From: Seriola aureovittata
Lineage: Eukaryota; Chordata; Actinopteri; Carangiformes; Carangidae
Length of the DNA stretch: 64,000 bases
Assembly (NCBI RefSeq): GCF_021018895.1
Contig: NC_079369.1
Location: forward strand, 6,202,194 to 6,266,193
Direction: 5' to 3'
In this document: piece by piece, positions 24,215 through 35,419 of the stretch
Position numbering within the stretch: the stretch's first letter is position 1
Layout of the letters: each line of letters opens with the position of its first letter
Program-made: the position numbers and the translations under genes
The notes under the pieces: generated by a model
Databases searched by the model: none
The model's input: only the letters and a program-made list of their open reading frames with translations
Told to the model about the DNA's origin: nothing

Positions 24215-26960
24215 GAACCTGGTAATCCTCATCGTCTCTCATTTTCGGTCATGCTCGAGGTTTAACTAGATAACTTTCACCCTGTGTCAAGTGCCAGAGC
24301 CCCATTGAATGTGCATTGCGGTGGTCAGCATATTTGAGCCACTGTGGCTTCCACATCTGCCAGAAAGAGCACAGCTGTTCTGCACACTTGCTCTGCACAA
24401 TGTTGAACTGGTGCTTTTGGGTGTTTTCGCTGAGGCTGCTGTCCAAGGCGGACTCAATCAGGTTTTTCAGGTCCCTACCAGACATTTATAGGAAATATTT
24501 TCACCAGACTAAACAAGAAAAAACATCGTCATTGTACTGTTTATGCACCAAAAAGTGTGGGTGTAAACACAGGCTCACAAGGGTTCGGCAAACACCTCTG
24601 TGAGGGCGGCTGTGATGATGACTGCCTCCCTACAAACAGGTTGTTTTGTTTGATGTTTTGATAATGCAGATACAATGGCTTCATCTGAAAATGTGATCTA
24701 ATGTACTGAAAAGTATCAGTACTTTAACTTTAGGCTCACACTGTGGAAAATAGTATTCTTAAATCCTGGACAGAGAGACCCAGTTTACAGACTCTCCATT
24801 CTTGGTATATAAAAGAAAACCTAATCTATGCACTACGTCGGTAAGAGCCAGTATATTGCCTGATCTTAAACTGACTCTCCTGGCTCTCCTTAAACAAAGA
24901 AACTATCCCTGTGGATACCGTGCTCAAAGCAGTGCTTGCAAAAGTAGAGACAGACAATCTAAGACAAGTGGGAGAAATCCCATGCATCACAAACAAGCTT
25001 ATTTAGCCGTTCAAAGACAAAAACTAAAATCATTTCTTCCTGCAGGTCTCAGGACATTGATCAGTTAGTTTTTCTGACCAGACTGTGGCAGAGAAAACTG
25101 GTATTGATTTGTTCTTCAGGAAAGCTAATACATCTTAGGAGAATTTTCATATGACATATGTCTTGTAGTCAAAATAGGACAATGAAGATGTTTTATATTT
25201 TATGAGGGCTTTTGATTGATGATTTCACTCAGTGAGTATTGGTTTGGTGTAGCTATACATCTGCTTCATCTCATCCGCCTCTTTCTCCTGTTTGTATTTT
25301 ATCTAGGTATCATTTGGTGCCAAAAGTAATATTTTGTCAAAGGAATGATTTCCAAACCAGCAACTATGTAACAACATCCAAACACTGCTGATCTCTGCCC
25401 ATAAGCGGCCCAGAGACACTCAGCTGCGAGCACATTACTGTCTATAGCCAATACAAGGCTGCAAGGCTGGCTGTGACTGTAATGGAAATCGAACTGCAGT
25501 ATAATACATAGGAAGAAACAAAGAAACAACAGTGCCAGTGAGGTTTATTGCCTCTTTTCCAATGTGGTTCACCTGTATAAAATAATAATGGAATAATAGG
25601 ACTAAGAAGCTCAGAGGTTCTGACAGTCAGTCAGATGAAGTAATGATATTGTTAATGTCAATGCAGGATTACATTCATTGTAAGATCTGAATGGAAAGTG
25701 TCCATTAGATTTACCACTCAGCTTACATTGGGCTCTAGGAGTAAACAATCTTAAAGGTTATATACTGTACATATGAGATTCCCTGCCACTACATGTGGCA
25801 GCATCTCAGACCAAAACAAATGCTTCGTCGGCCACACCTCCTCCTCCTCACATGTTCACAGCAAGGTGTTGCGAGGCCCAATCGAAAGAGGCCCCTAAAC
25901 ACACCACGAGAAGCACACCTGAATAAAGTTAGCCTGTGTCCACGAGAGCCAACAAAAAATGAATAATCCAGCCATTAGCCCACGCATTGCCGTGATATGC
26001 TCCACGGCCAGCTGGCGATAGCAACATTTGCCGAGCGAATTCATAATGTCAGTAAGAGCAAGTTAGCTAATGTAATCATGCTAGGGTAGCTGGTCTCCAG
26101 TGAAAACAGACATGTAACATTATGTAGCCATCAAGTTGCTCACACATCCAGGAGCAGGAAAGTTGGAGCCCTTTAACAGCTCCTACTTTGGACTTGAACG
26201 CTGCTACTGCACTCTGCCATCTTAAGTGAGGACGGTTCCTGTGTCTTTATAAATGTAAGGAGGGCCAATGGTTTCACTTGCACTAACACACTAATACGTA
26301 CGTGCGGCCAGCGCGGCTACCGGAACAAAACACAGAGAAACTCGGATTACACGCACACACTTTACCTATACTTCACTATATCTTTACATAGTAAGTAGTT
26401 GTTTACTGCTAAATTATCGTTTGAAATCTTGTATATATAAACGTTACACAAATGGATATTCCTGAGTGATTTGTGGAACAACTTTGTCGGTTAAAAGCTA
26501 TTCTCGTTGTCCTTCATGCTCAAGAGGTACTTCACAACTGATGTGTATCAGAAAGGGTAAGATTGACTAAACGTTTTGTGTATGCGTTCGTGCGCAGGCG
26601 CGCGTGTGTGTCTTCGTGTGTGTGAGAGGGAGAGGGAGGAAGAGAGAGGGCAGAGTGTTTCTGCAGTCATTTTGTGCCGTTGTTACAGTTTATTTGAATA
26701 GCTGGTGTCTTCTCCAGCAGCATCAGCATGTTGAATTGCAACAGAAATGTTATTGTTACTGGTGGTGATTATATTTGTATATATTATATATATTATATGT
26801 TTATATATAATATGAAGGCTATGCTGTAAGCAAATCAAGCTGCCAAAAAGGTATTAACAAACAGCAGCAGGGCTGGATTCTTAGCATATCCATATCCCTT
26901 CTACATGTTCAAATGTACATAACGTAATCTTCTACACAAATACACTTTCATCAAAGCACA
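24215..26960. other. Intronic stretch with an unclassified minus-strand frame and repeat-like DNA
   Basis: 24249-24485 (-) is a 78-codon frame of protein-like composition (MSGRDLKNLIESALDSS...) that I cannot assign. About 25800-26240 has GC content and motifs ('gttagctaatgtaatcatgc', 'ctgccatcttaagtgagg') that look like a DNA-transposon-type repeat, but no ends are defined. 26580-26640 is TG/GA-rich. 26765-26815 is an AT-rich (TATAT)n block. Confidence 0.35.
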
Positions 26961-26964
26961 GGTT

Positions 26965-27095
26965 TGGCCAAAGTCAAATACTTTTTATTCATACAGCCCA
27001 AAATCATAGACCTTTGTATTCTCTACAACACACGGCACTGTATATCCTCTGATGTTCGAAGTGACTAAGGAAAAACCAAGTGAAAAAACAAAAGG
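26965..27095 (+). repeat. Dispersed repeat fragment (family A-like)
   Basis: 'gtcaaatactttttattcat' and 'acagcccaaaatcatagacc', then 'aaggaaaaaccaagtg', follow the same plan as family A ('tcaattttatttatatagcgcc...aaggaaaaactccc'). Confidence 0.4.
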
Positions 27096-27265
27096 TAACA
27101 TACATATTTATAACAGTTACACATTTTTTGTTCTTCAGGCTCTTGCTTCAGCAACTTCAACTTGAAATAAAATCATAGATACTACATCAAAGTTCAAGCT
27201 TTAATTTGAGTAAGTTTCCACTGATATAAAGAACTGTGTGGGAGATGTAGCCCTTTAAAGACATA

Positions 27266-27640
27266 GTGCCAAGACGTGACCTACACACAGGTCACCTGTG
27301 GAGTACCCCGAGGATCGGTGATTGGTCCAAAACTTTTCATGCATTAGTGATAGTGGTAATGCTACTGATTTGTTCAAATGTGTCCTTTTTGCAGATGATA
27401 CAAAAGTTATTTTGCTCTGAGAAAAATTTAAAGCAACTTTTGTATGCTGTTGTAAGGGAGCTGGAAATTCTTCAAACTTGGTTTGATATTAATAAATTGT
27501 CACTTAATGTTAAGAAAACTAAATTCATGGTTTAATAGTGATATTGAAAAAAAAAAATAATTGGGGGTGTGATTGATCATAAACTAACATGGAAACAACA
27601 TATTTATAATATTTAAGAACATATATCCACTGCTCACTTA
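27266..27640 (+). mobile_element. Non-LTR retrotransposon (LINE) reverse transcriptase fragment
   Basis: Frames on the + strand read VTCGVPRGSVIGPKLF (palm motif 'GVPQGSxLGPxLF') at about 27288-27335, then CVLFADDTKVI with the catalytic-type FADD at 27388-27399. After a frameshift comes LKQLLYAVVRELEILQTWFD, INKLSLNVKKTKFMV and, beyond, 'GVIDHKLTWKQHI' (about 27567-27606). This is the order of RT palm and thumb in jockey-superfamily LINEs (L2/CR1/Rex types). Between the GVPRG block and FADD the expected block has drifted. The fragment lacks endonuclease and 3' parts and is dead. Confidence 0.8.
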
Positions 27641-27829
27641 TATTTCCCTATAAATTATGTGTGGAAGTGTTGGTGTCAACCTTTAAAGCAAGTTTAAATT
27701 CAATAGTCTTACCACAAAAACAAAATCAGAGTGTGTCATTTATATGGAGAGAAACAAATAAAAAAATAGTAAATAATTGCAGGAGCAGTTATGAACAAAG
27801 ATGGAGCAAAAACAAAGTAGTCACCTATG

Positions 27830-28078
27830 GCTGACAAGTAACCTTTCTCAGGACACTCATTTACCCAGCATCCTATCTCTGCCCACACTGGGTGAGAGAC
27901 ACCTAGAGTATCCAATGTACTTCAGCTGCATGTCCTTTGACTGCAGGGGAGAACGCAGAGGAAACCGATGCAAACACAGGAAGAACATCCAAACTCCACA
28001 CAGTAAAGACAAGGTAGCAAGAGACTGCCCCTTTCCGGGATGGCAACAGTGCTAACCACTGAGCCACCATGACACCTA
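27830..28078 (+). repeat. Fish dispersed repeat (LINE/SINE tail type), degraded
   Basis: It contains 'cacctagagtatccaatgta', 'catgtcctttgactgcaggg', 'agaacatccaaactccacac' and 'gctaaccactgagccacc', the well-known order of a widespread fish repeat. It lies about 200 bp after the LINE fragment but need not be the same insertion. Confidence 0.6.
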
Positions 28079-28089
28079 ATTGTAAAATA

Positions 28090-29066
28090 TTCTAGACTAT
28101 AAAGTTCTCAGGATTGAACATGTGCACTCTTCTTCATTCCTTACCCCGTCATTAGTATACACTTCCTCTTGTCATCTTTAATTGCAAACCAGTGACACTT
28201 GCACAGCATGCAATTATTGCCATGGTGTAATGTTTTGTGATGTTAAATTTTTTTTTTTTTTTCATTTGACTATTTTCAGTCTACGTTGATCATTCATCAG
28301 ATAATCAGTTTGATAAAAAAAAAATGCAGGATAGTATTTTAGTCAAATTAGGAAAATTAAAATACCCAGCTAGAGAAAGAAGAGAAAGGTGTAAGTGCTG
28401 AGATCAAGGGACAGAGAGGGTCTGCACTGTGAAGAACTGAGAGGTAGATAAGCGGTACAAAGGGATCTAAGTACAAAGTGAATGGAACTCAGGTATCTTT
28501 GATCCTTGGTATAGTTCTCTTTGTTTCAGTCTTTCATCCTGACCCTGTGAAGTACAGAACAGAGTGCTAGATTTGGCCCACTGATAGCACCATGTGTTCA
28601 TAGTTAATGGCACTCCACTGTACTATATTGGAATCAGCAGAATTATATATAAGCACATATACAGATATACAGAGACACAAAAAGATCAAGATCAAAAAAT
28701 TCTGAATCAGAATGATCAAAAATGATCAAGAATTTCTGAGTGAAGAAGTAAGTGCCGATGTGGTGTATTTTTCACATAGTTTAAAACATATCTGGAGGGG
28801 AACTTTAAATAAACCATTATATTACATTCAGTTTCAATGATTACAAGAAGTCTCGAGAAATTAATATTCTGAATGTGCAAATGCATTAACTAGCCCTTTA
28901 GCGTTAGCCATTTTTGCTATAGTAAAAGTTAGATTAATGGTCATGTCAAGATCTTTAACTATGGACCTCTGGGTAATAATACATCAACAGAGTAACAGTG
29001 AAGTAACTAAATGCTGCTCTCAAAGAGTAATAATTACAAAAATGCTTAAAACTGAGCTATGAGTTA

Positions 29067-29070
<4 letters not shown>
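28090..29070. other. Intronic stretch, no feature seen
   Basis: AT-rich with T14 at about 28248-28262. A locally repeated 'gatcaa(g/a)aa' motif lies at 28683-28732. No gene. Confidence 0.45.

Positions 29071-29122
<52 letters not shown>
29071..29122. repeat. (TG)n microsatellite
   Basis: 26 uninterrupted TG units. Confidence 0.98.
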
Positions 29123-29124
<2 letters not shown>

Positions 29125-31397
29125 AGTGTGGGTGCGTGTGTGCACCCACCTCATCTTTTTAACGCATATACTGTGTGCGTGTGGGTATCTGCATCTTCAG
29201 TGATCCTGATTTTAAACCGCTGCAGACAAACACTGCTTGACCACAGGAAGTGACGGCTGCAGAAATCCCCTGAGTTCCAACAGCACTTGAAGCCATGGCT
29301 TTTTGTGAGAGCGCACCAGAGACATAACCGTGTGTTCGATTTCAATTCTTCTCCTCTGAATGTAGGAGGTGAGACTTTTTTGGAAATGCTGCACATATTC
29401 AGCTTGACATCCACAACATATTCTGAGGCAGATGTTGAGCTCAATAATTCACACATTTATTCAGAGGCAGCACACAAAAAAGGCTTCATAAAACGTTCTC
29501 CTTGTGGCTTCTTGGAATGCATAAGTATGTGAATTATTAAGTTAAAACTTTTATTCCCCATATGTGCCATATTGTCTGGTTGAGTTGTGTGTGGTTAGGT
29601 GCATCCCGCATTTGAGCTTCTTTTCTGAGCTGAGGCAAGTAACTATTTCCTTCAAAGTTGAAGTGTTTTCCTTTCAGTGACCAGATAACTGCACATGGTA
29701 CTTTTGGTACATTTTGGTTCTACTTGGTTCACACTCGGCTCTGGGCAGCTTCAACTCTAATTTTGTGAGCTAGCACACTGTACATTTTAAAATGCGGTGA
29801 TAATGACATTTCAACGCGGTGCATGTGCTGAAGTAATTTATGCATTTATAGCAACATCTGTGGGTCAGGGTATGTTGATGTTGTCAGCAAACACAAACTG
29901 GAAAATGTTGACACAAATATCAAAGATAGTGATGGCAGTAGATTTTCATGTAACATGGATTACAGCACAACTAGCTGATCTAAAACAGCCCTATCACTGG
30001 ACAACGGTGACATTACATTAGTATATGTGTATATGGTCACATCGAACCATCTTCCTCAGCAGATGAAGTTTGCACAACTTTTATGCAATTGTGGCTGTGA
30101 GATTAACATTTGAGCATTTTAAGAACTGAAAGTGAAAGTTCACTTTTGAACCTAGGAGCAGCAGTTGGCAAAAAATTTGTGTAAAAATGTCAATATTGCA
30201 TGTGTAAAATGTTCATTGACAGCAACTTTAAAATTTTGCACTTTATACAATACTTGCACATGACAACTATGACAATTTCAAGGATGAGAAAAGATTGTGG
30301 TTAGGCCATAATTATCAAACAGACAGCACAATGAGAGACGCCAAGGCGAGCTGCTTACGCTAAAATACAGCCACACAAAATGACAGCTTGACTGTATATG
30401 CAACTTTTGAAAGCAATTTACAACTTCCAGGTTTCTTGAGCAAATGTCCAAGTCTAGTATTAATGCAGTTTTACCAGAACATGTAAATGTCTAGTGGACA
30501 GGTCTGAGTGCACATACATCTGAAAGCAGAATAGACAAGTCAAAACCCAGGTTGCTGTCAGTCTTACTCTTCCATCACAGGAAGTAGAATTTTATATAAG
30601 GTGATAACTTAATAATTGGAAACCTTGATTGCCCTTTACAAGAATAGGTTTTCAATACATATGTTGGAACATAAAACAAACACAGCAGACATTATAAGCC
30701 TATGTACAAGAAATAAATAATTATCATCACCATTATTATAAACTTTGACCAACCTTGTTCCAAAGTAAAGGAGAATGTTACTATGGCAGAGACAGTGTGT
30801 CTGAAACTGGTTAAATACTACAGAAGTCGTCAGATATTTGTTGTTCCAGGCAATGTTTGATATTCTTAGCTGTCTGCTACTTAATTTGACTCCCGAGAAA
30901 AAAATTCTTCTACTAAAGCAGCACTACCGCTTTGAAGTCACAATGCCTTGCTTTGTTCTGGGATATTAAGAGTATGCTGAGGTGACAGCGAGGTAGTTTT
31001 CGGGTGTGTGCAGTCATGGTTACATGACTTTGTGTCAGCATCTGGGACAGTGTGTGCGTGTGTGCACATGTGTATGTGCATATCTGACAGCAGAACAAAA
31101 CGTCCTGGCAGCTCTGTGGCATTGAGAGCCTTTAGTGTTGTTTCCTGTCAAAAGCTTGCCAGGTCACTCCACTATTTTCCACTCTTAGAAGAGAATAGAA
31201 CAAACTAGAATAGGAAAGATAAGAAAAGTGAAGATTTCTGCTTGAACTTTGTAATCACCGTGCCCCCACAATAATGAAAAGATTTCTGAATGAGATAATG
31301 ATTTGACTTGAAAAGCAATCACAGGAGATGGAGATTTAAATGATGCTGTTGTGGTTTGATATGTGACAATTGCTTTTTCTTTACTCTTTTGCCTCAG
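29123..31397. other. Intronic stretch before the second exon, no feature seen
   Basis: Short accidental frames only. The last 30 bases form a pyrimidine-rich acceptor tract. Confidence 0.5.
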
Positions 31398-31487
31398 ACG
31401 ACCAGTTTCCTGTCCGAGGCCCAGTTTTCTGTGGAATCACCAAAAACCCTGGACCCACTTTTCAAGTTCCATGAAACCATTGCTAAG
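31398..31487 (+). CDS. naaladl2: NAALADL2 internal exon (downstream of the two seen)
   Basis: This is a 90-nt, phase-0 exon of exactly 30 codons. It reads TTSFLSEAQFSVESPK and then TLDPLFKFHETIAK. It is flanked by acceptor ttttgcctcag (AG at 31396-31397) and donor aag|gtagga (GT at 31488). The SFLSEAxFS block and the DPxFxxHETIxK block are the features by which I recognise NAALADL2. In that family this segment links the peptidase-like domain to the transferrin-receptor-like helical dimerisation domain. Joined to exon 9-92 it makes an uninterrupted frame across the 31.3-kb intron. No stop or frameshift is seen, so the gene looks intact here. The next exon, which should begin the helical domain, was searched for up to 64000 and not found. 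Confidence 0.85.
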
Positions 31488-31499
31488 GTAGGACCATCA

Positions 31500-33510
31500 T
31501 AATTATTCCTACTTATACCAGTGACAATATATATAGCAAAATGAATGGCTTCCAAATTATGTAACAGTGTGAGAGTATTCACAGTTCAAAGTGCAAAGCA
31601 AGCCAAAAGGCAGGGAAAAGTGGAAAAAGAAAACACACTGTGCAAAATTCAATGTACCAAAACAACATTCAGCTGTTCATTTCAACGGCACAATGTCTCC
31701 GGGTTGCAGGTTGTGATGTTTCCAGTGCCACTTGCATCTTGACTGAGGAGTGTTATTGTTTTAATTTCTCCAATGGCTCCAGAATTCATTGGCAAGCGCT
31801 TGTACTTGTCTCTGCTGGCATTTCACTGAAGTTTCTTGGTGGAGCAGATAGGCTTGGCTTTGGGGTCAAGAGCTTGGCAGGGGAAAGCAGGATTGGTGAG
31901 GAGCGATCCAATAGAGACCTGTGGCCTTGCATTGATTATTGTCGATACTTCTGCCATCAGAGTACAAAGTACCTCATGTGTCAGATGAGTATGTTTATGA
32001 AGACATTGTGCATTTGCCTTTCCTCTGTGGCCACGCAGAGTCTTACGTCTGCAGCATGGGAAGTTTCACACGGAAAGATTTCATCATGCGATGATGAAGC
32101 ACAAGCTTGAGTACTGAGCTGGATTTGGTATTGCACACACATACATAGCTGTAGCTCCCTCTAATACCTCAGCCTTTACCCAAGCAGCTACTGCTTCCCT
32201 TTCAACCTCCAAAGTTTCCATATCTGCTTTTACTGTAGTTTTCTTTTTTCTAAATCTAGACAAGCTCTCTCCTTTTTTGATTTCCAGCTTTATGCTGCAT
32301 TAACTTTATTTTACTGACTTAAATCAGAGGGCAGAACACTGTTGCTAAGCAACTGTAAAGCCAGCTGCTGTCAGTCACTCAGCTGGCATAGCAGATGAAA
32401 TTACCAGGGTCATTAGGTAGGTAAAGCAAAAAAAAAAAGTCACCATCCATTTTAGCTGTGACGATCAAAGCCTGATAGTGTTTAATTATATTCTCTGTCG
32501 ATGAACAGACTGTGCAGGAACAATCACTTCTGTCTTTACTTTGAGTTCCCAACACAGCAGATGTGATGAAAAAACCTTCTTTTGAGAAAAAGCCACAGAA
32601 ACATTGAAACTCTTTCTCTTTGCTGTTCAGCTTTGCATATTCAGAACAGTTTTCCATAAAATTCAAGGTGTGGTAGGAAAATAAAAAAAGGCACGTGAAG
32701 GTCAAAAGCAGGATGGAAAAAATAAAATGGAAAATATGATACATCCTCTGTTAATTATACATACTGTGTAATTAAAGTCCTCTTTTTTTCTTCTATTGCG
32801 ATAAAAGTTAGAACTTAGTCTTTCTTCTATAATCACTTCTCTCTAGAAGTCAGATAAAATACATGCTGCTTATGTAAGCTGTTGCCAAATTAGGATCTCT
32901 ATCTCAGTGAAGAGATTGGACTGTTTTAAAATAACTCTCAGCTAGGAGGAACACACTCATTGCTTTTAAATGCCACCGGTTCACCACAGCCGTCAGCACT
33001 GTAGGATAGCTGTCACAGTTTACAAATCGCACAATGCACACTGACACTTTCATTATCGTTTATGGAGGATCAGTTCTAAATGAAGACACTTGATTTTGGT
33101 ACGTCCGTACCTTGGCACCTCATAAGTGTGAAATTACACTTGGTTTACAAGTACTGCCTGGCAGGAGAAGATCAACCTACTACTCAGCACCTCCTTCAGA
33201 TAAACAAAAAGGGAAATCTATTCAGTATGGTAGAGAGTGGAGGAGAAGACAGAAACAGTTTAATTTGGGAGTGCAGGATGTGTGGGAGAGAGAGAGAGGA
33301 ACAAATTTGTACAAAAGAAGCTTTTGTTCTGGTTGAACTTGGGTGCTATCCATGTCACAAGGGACAGAGGAACCCAAGGGCAGGACACTAGCACATTTAA
33401 GTTTCTTGCTAGTTGTAAAGTGAGTGGGGGTCTTTGTGAAAGGGCCGGGGGGGGGGCAGATAGTAGGCTGAAGGCTGAGCAGACTGTTGGCAGAGAGGGA
33501 AGTGAACAGC
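31500..33510. other. Intronic stretch, no recognised gene
   Basis: 31640-32110 (+, 156 codons) and 32379-32744 (-, 121 codons) are open but have no domain or codon pattern that persuades me. A G10 run sits at 33449-33458. Confidence 0.4.
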
Positions 33511-33519
33511 TGGTTTAGG

Positions 33520-34960
33520 TGGGGCAGACCAAAGGAGAGTCTGAACCTCCTAGTCTGTTCAGATGGACACGATGGAAATCCTGGACCACGGAGGGGTCCA
33601 AGATGAGGTGACGCGGAATCTATGTACACTCCTCAGGGCGGTATCCCTCCAAGCCAATGAGGCACTGGTACCCTCTGCCTCGATGACGAACATCCAACAG
33701 CCACCAGACTGTGAAAGATAAGTTATTATCCACAACCCAGGCGGGAGGAAGGGGGATCAGTAGGCGGGCACAAAGGACTGGTGGAGACAGGTTCCTGTGA
33801 CATGTGGAAAGTAGAGTGAATTGGATTCAGATTCAAACATTTTATTTTCCAAAGTGGGAAACTTGATTTGCGGTCTGGACTAAAAGGAGTGCAACAATAT
33901 ACACATTACAAGGAATGAACCAACATAGTGAGGAGAAAGATTTTTAGAGTCGGTCTTTAATGGAATGTCTCCGGCAGAAAGCCAAACTCTCAGTCAGTGA
34001 TGTGCTTGTTCCCGTCAAAAGAGGTAAGAAGGGCAGAGCGTGTATCCCTCCCTACAAAGATGGGATGGAATAGCAATCTCTTCCTCCTGGTTAAGAAAAC
34101 AAAGGGGGTTGATAACATAAAGAACATTCAAAGGATGACATACCCGTAGCAGAGCTGGTAAAGAGTCGTAGGCATATTCAATCCAGGGTAGGTGGGCGCT
34201 CCAGGAGGATGGATTGGGGTCGGTAATCAGCTATGAGATCTGTTTGCCCAGTTGTTTGAGGAAGGAGAGCCTGACAGAAGGATTTCCAAACAAGGGAGGT
34301 GAACTGGGTTCCTCTGTTGGAAACAATGTCTTGGGGAATCCCAACAAGACAGAAGATATGTTTTACAAAGATATCTGCGGTTTCTCAAAATGTTTTTAAA
34401 GAGCCATGAAATGAACTGCTGAACCACAGTAATAATGATTGTGTTACCTTGTGACACGGGCAGCCCTGGGACAAACTCTAAGGCAAAATGTATTCAAGGG
34501 CATCCTGGTACGGGCAAGGGGCGAAGTTGTCCGGCACAGCCACACGCAGTACAGGCTGCCACATATGCTTGAGTGTCAGCATCCATGGTGGACTACCAGA
34601 AGCATCGTTTAAGGAGGGAGAGGGTGCGGCCATTACGTGGGTGTGATTGAGTTCACTGGGCCTCCATCCAGGAAGGACGGTGTCCAGGTCTTAAGGGGTT
34701 TCCTGCGTGAGAGCATCAGGTTTCGCATTTTTTAGAACCCAGGCAGTCGGTTTAATTGAAATCAAATTGACCAGTTTGTTTGATCAGTCCAGACTCTGAA
34801 AGGTTCAGCCCCTCCAGCCAATGTCTTCGTTCCTCTAGGGCAACTTTCACAACCAATAGTTCCGGTTCCCCACATCATAATTACGTTCTGCCGGGTTTAG
34901 ACGACCAGATCGTTCTGTCAGCAACAGAGGAACAGAGTGGAGTGGGTGGGTGAGGCCGTC
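33520..34960 (-). mobile_element. Ty3/gypsy (chromovirus-type) retrotransposon relic
   Basis: The 3' half of a pol polyprotein, broken by stops and frameshifts, reads right to left. An RNase H segment (LNPAERNYDVGNR near 34907-34860, then ALEERRHWLEG) is followed by 'GSKNAKPDALTQ' (about 34755-34715), the usual RNase H-integrase linker. Integrase pieces follow at about 34510-34090: LEFVPGLPVSQGNTII, then '[20 protein letters not shown]' and '[18 protein letters not shown]'. A segment 'VWLSAGDIPLKTDSKNLSPH' lies near 34000-33940. Last is a chromodomain-like stretch (RGRGYQCLIGLEGYRPEE, then LDPSVVQDFHRVH) at about 33680-33550. Gag, protease and RT are not seen and LTRs were not identified. It is clearly dead. 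Confidence 0.85.
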
Positions 34961-35130
34961 CTGGCTGGCTGGGGAAATGAGTGGAGGAGCAGAGGAGGTC
35001 TGGGTGGCTGGAGAATGGTGTGAAGAAGCTGGGTCGTGGGAGCGTGGCACTTCGAACAGGTAAGCTGTCAGGCAGTGATCCGGACTGGTGAATACAACAA
35101 TCTGGTGAAGAGTGGATGCAGGACCGGGGA
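34961..35130. other. Sequence between gypsy relic and compound microsatellite
   Basis: GC-richer than its surroundings and probably part of the same insertion (internal deletion of the 5' coding region), but no motif is recognisable. Confidence 0.35.
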
Positions 35131-35137
35131 ATATATA

Positions 35138-35194
<57 letters not shown>

Positions 35195-35249
35195 CTGGCT
35201 TGATGAGCTGATGAGTAGCAGGTGTGCTGGCAAATTGGTGAACCGGTGT

Positions 35250-35304
<55 letters not shown>

Positions 35305-35316
35305 AAACACCATGAT

Positions 35317-35347
<31 letters not shown>
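35131..35347. repeat. Compound microsatellite (AT)n - (GA)n - (CA)n
   Basis: (AT)n lies at 35131-35189, (GA)n at 35252-35299 and (CA)n at 35318-35347. They are separated by 62 bp and 18 bp of non-repetitive sequence. Three different dinucleotide tracts lie within 217 bp. Confidence 0.97.
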
Positions 35348-35351
<4 letters not shown>

Positions 35352-35419
35352 GGGAAAGGCAAACACCAGAGAAACAAGAGGAAAAACTGGGGTGATGGTC
35401 CAGACTGTGACAATCTGTG

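Larger units (their letters stand above)
93..31397 (+). other. naaladl2: NAALADL2 intron (about 31.3 kb)
   Basis: This intron is bounded by a good donor (gtacgt at 93) and by an acceptor with a long pyrimidine tract ending ttttgcctcag at 31397. It is phase 0 on both sides. It contains no other exon that I could connect in frame. It is filled with AT-rich unique sequence, microsatellites and transposon relics, which are listed separately. Confidence 0.75.

Noticed and set aside
31640..32110. 156-codon + strand open frame just after the second exon
   Set aside because: It starts within the intron after a clear donor site, has no recognised domain and overlaps other open frames, so I take it as chance.
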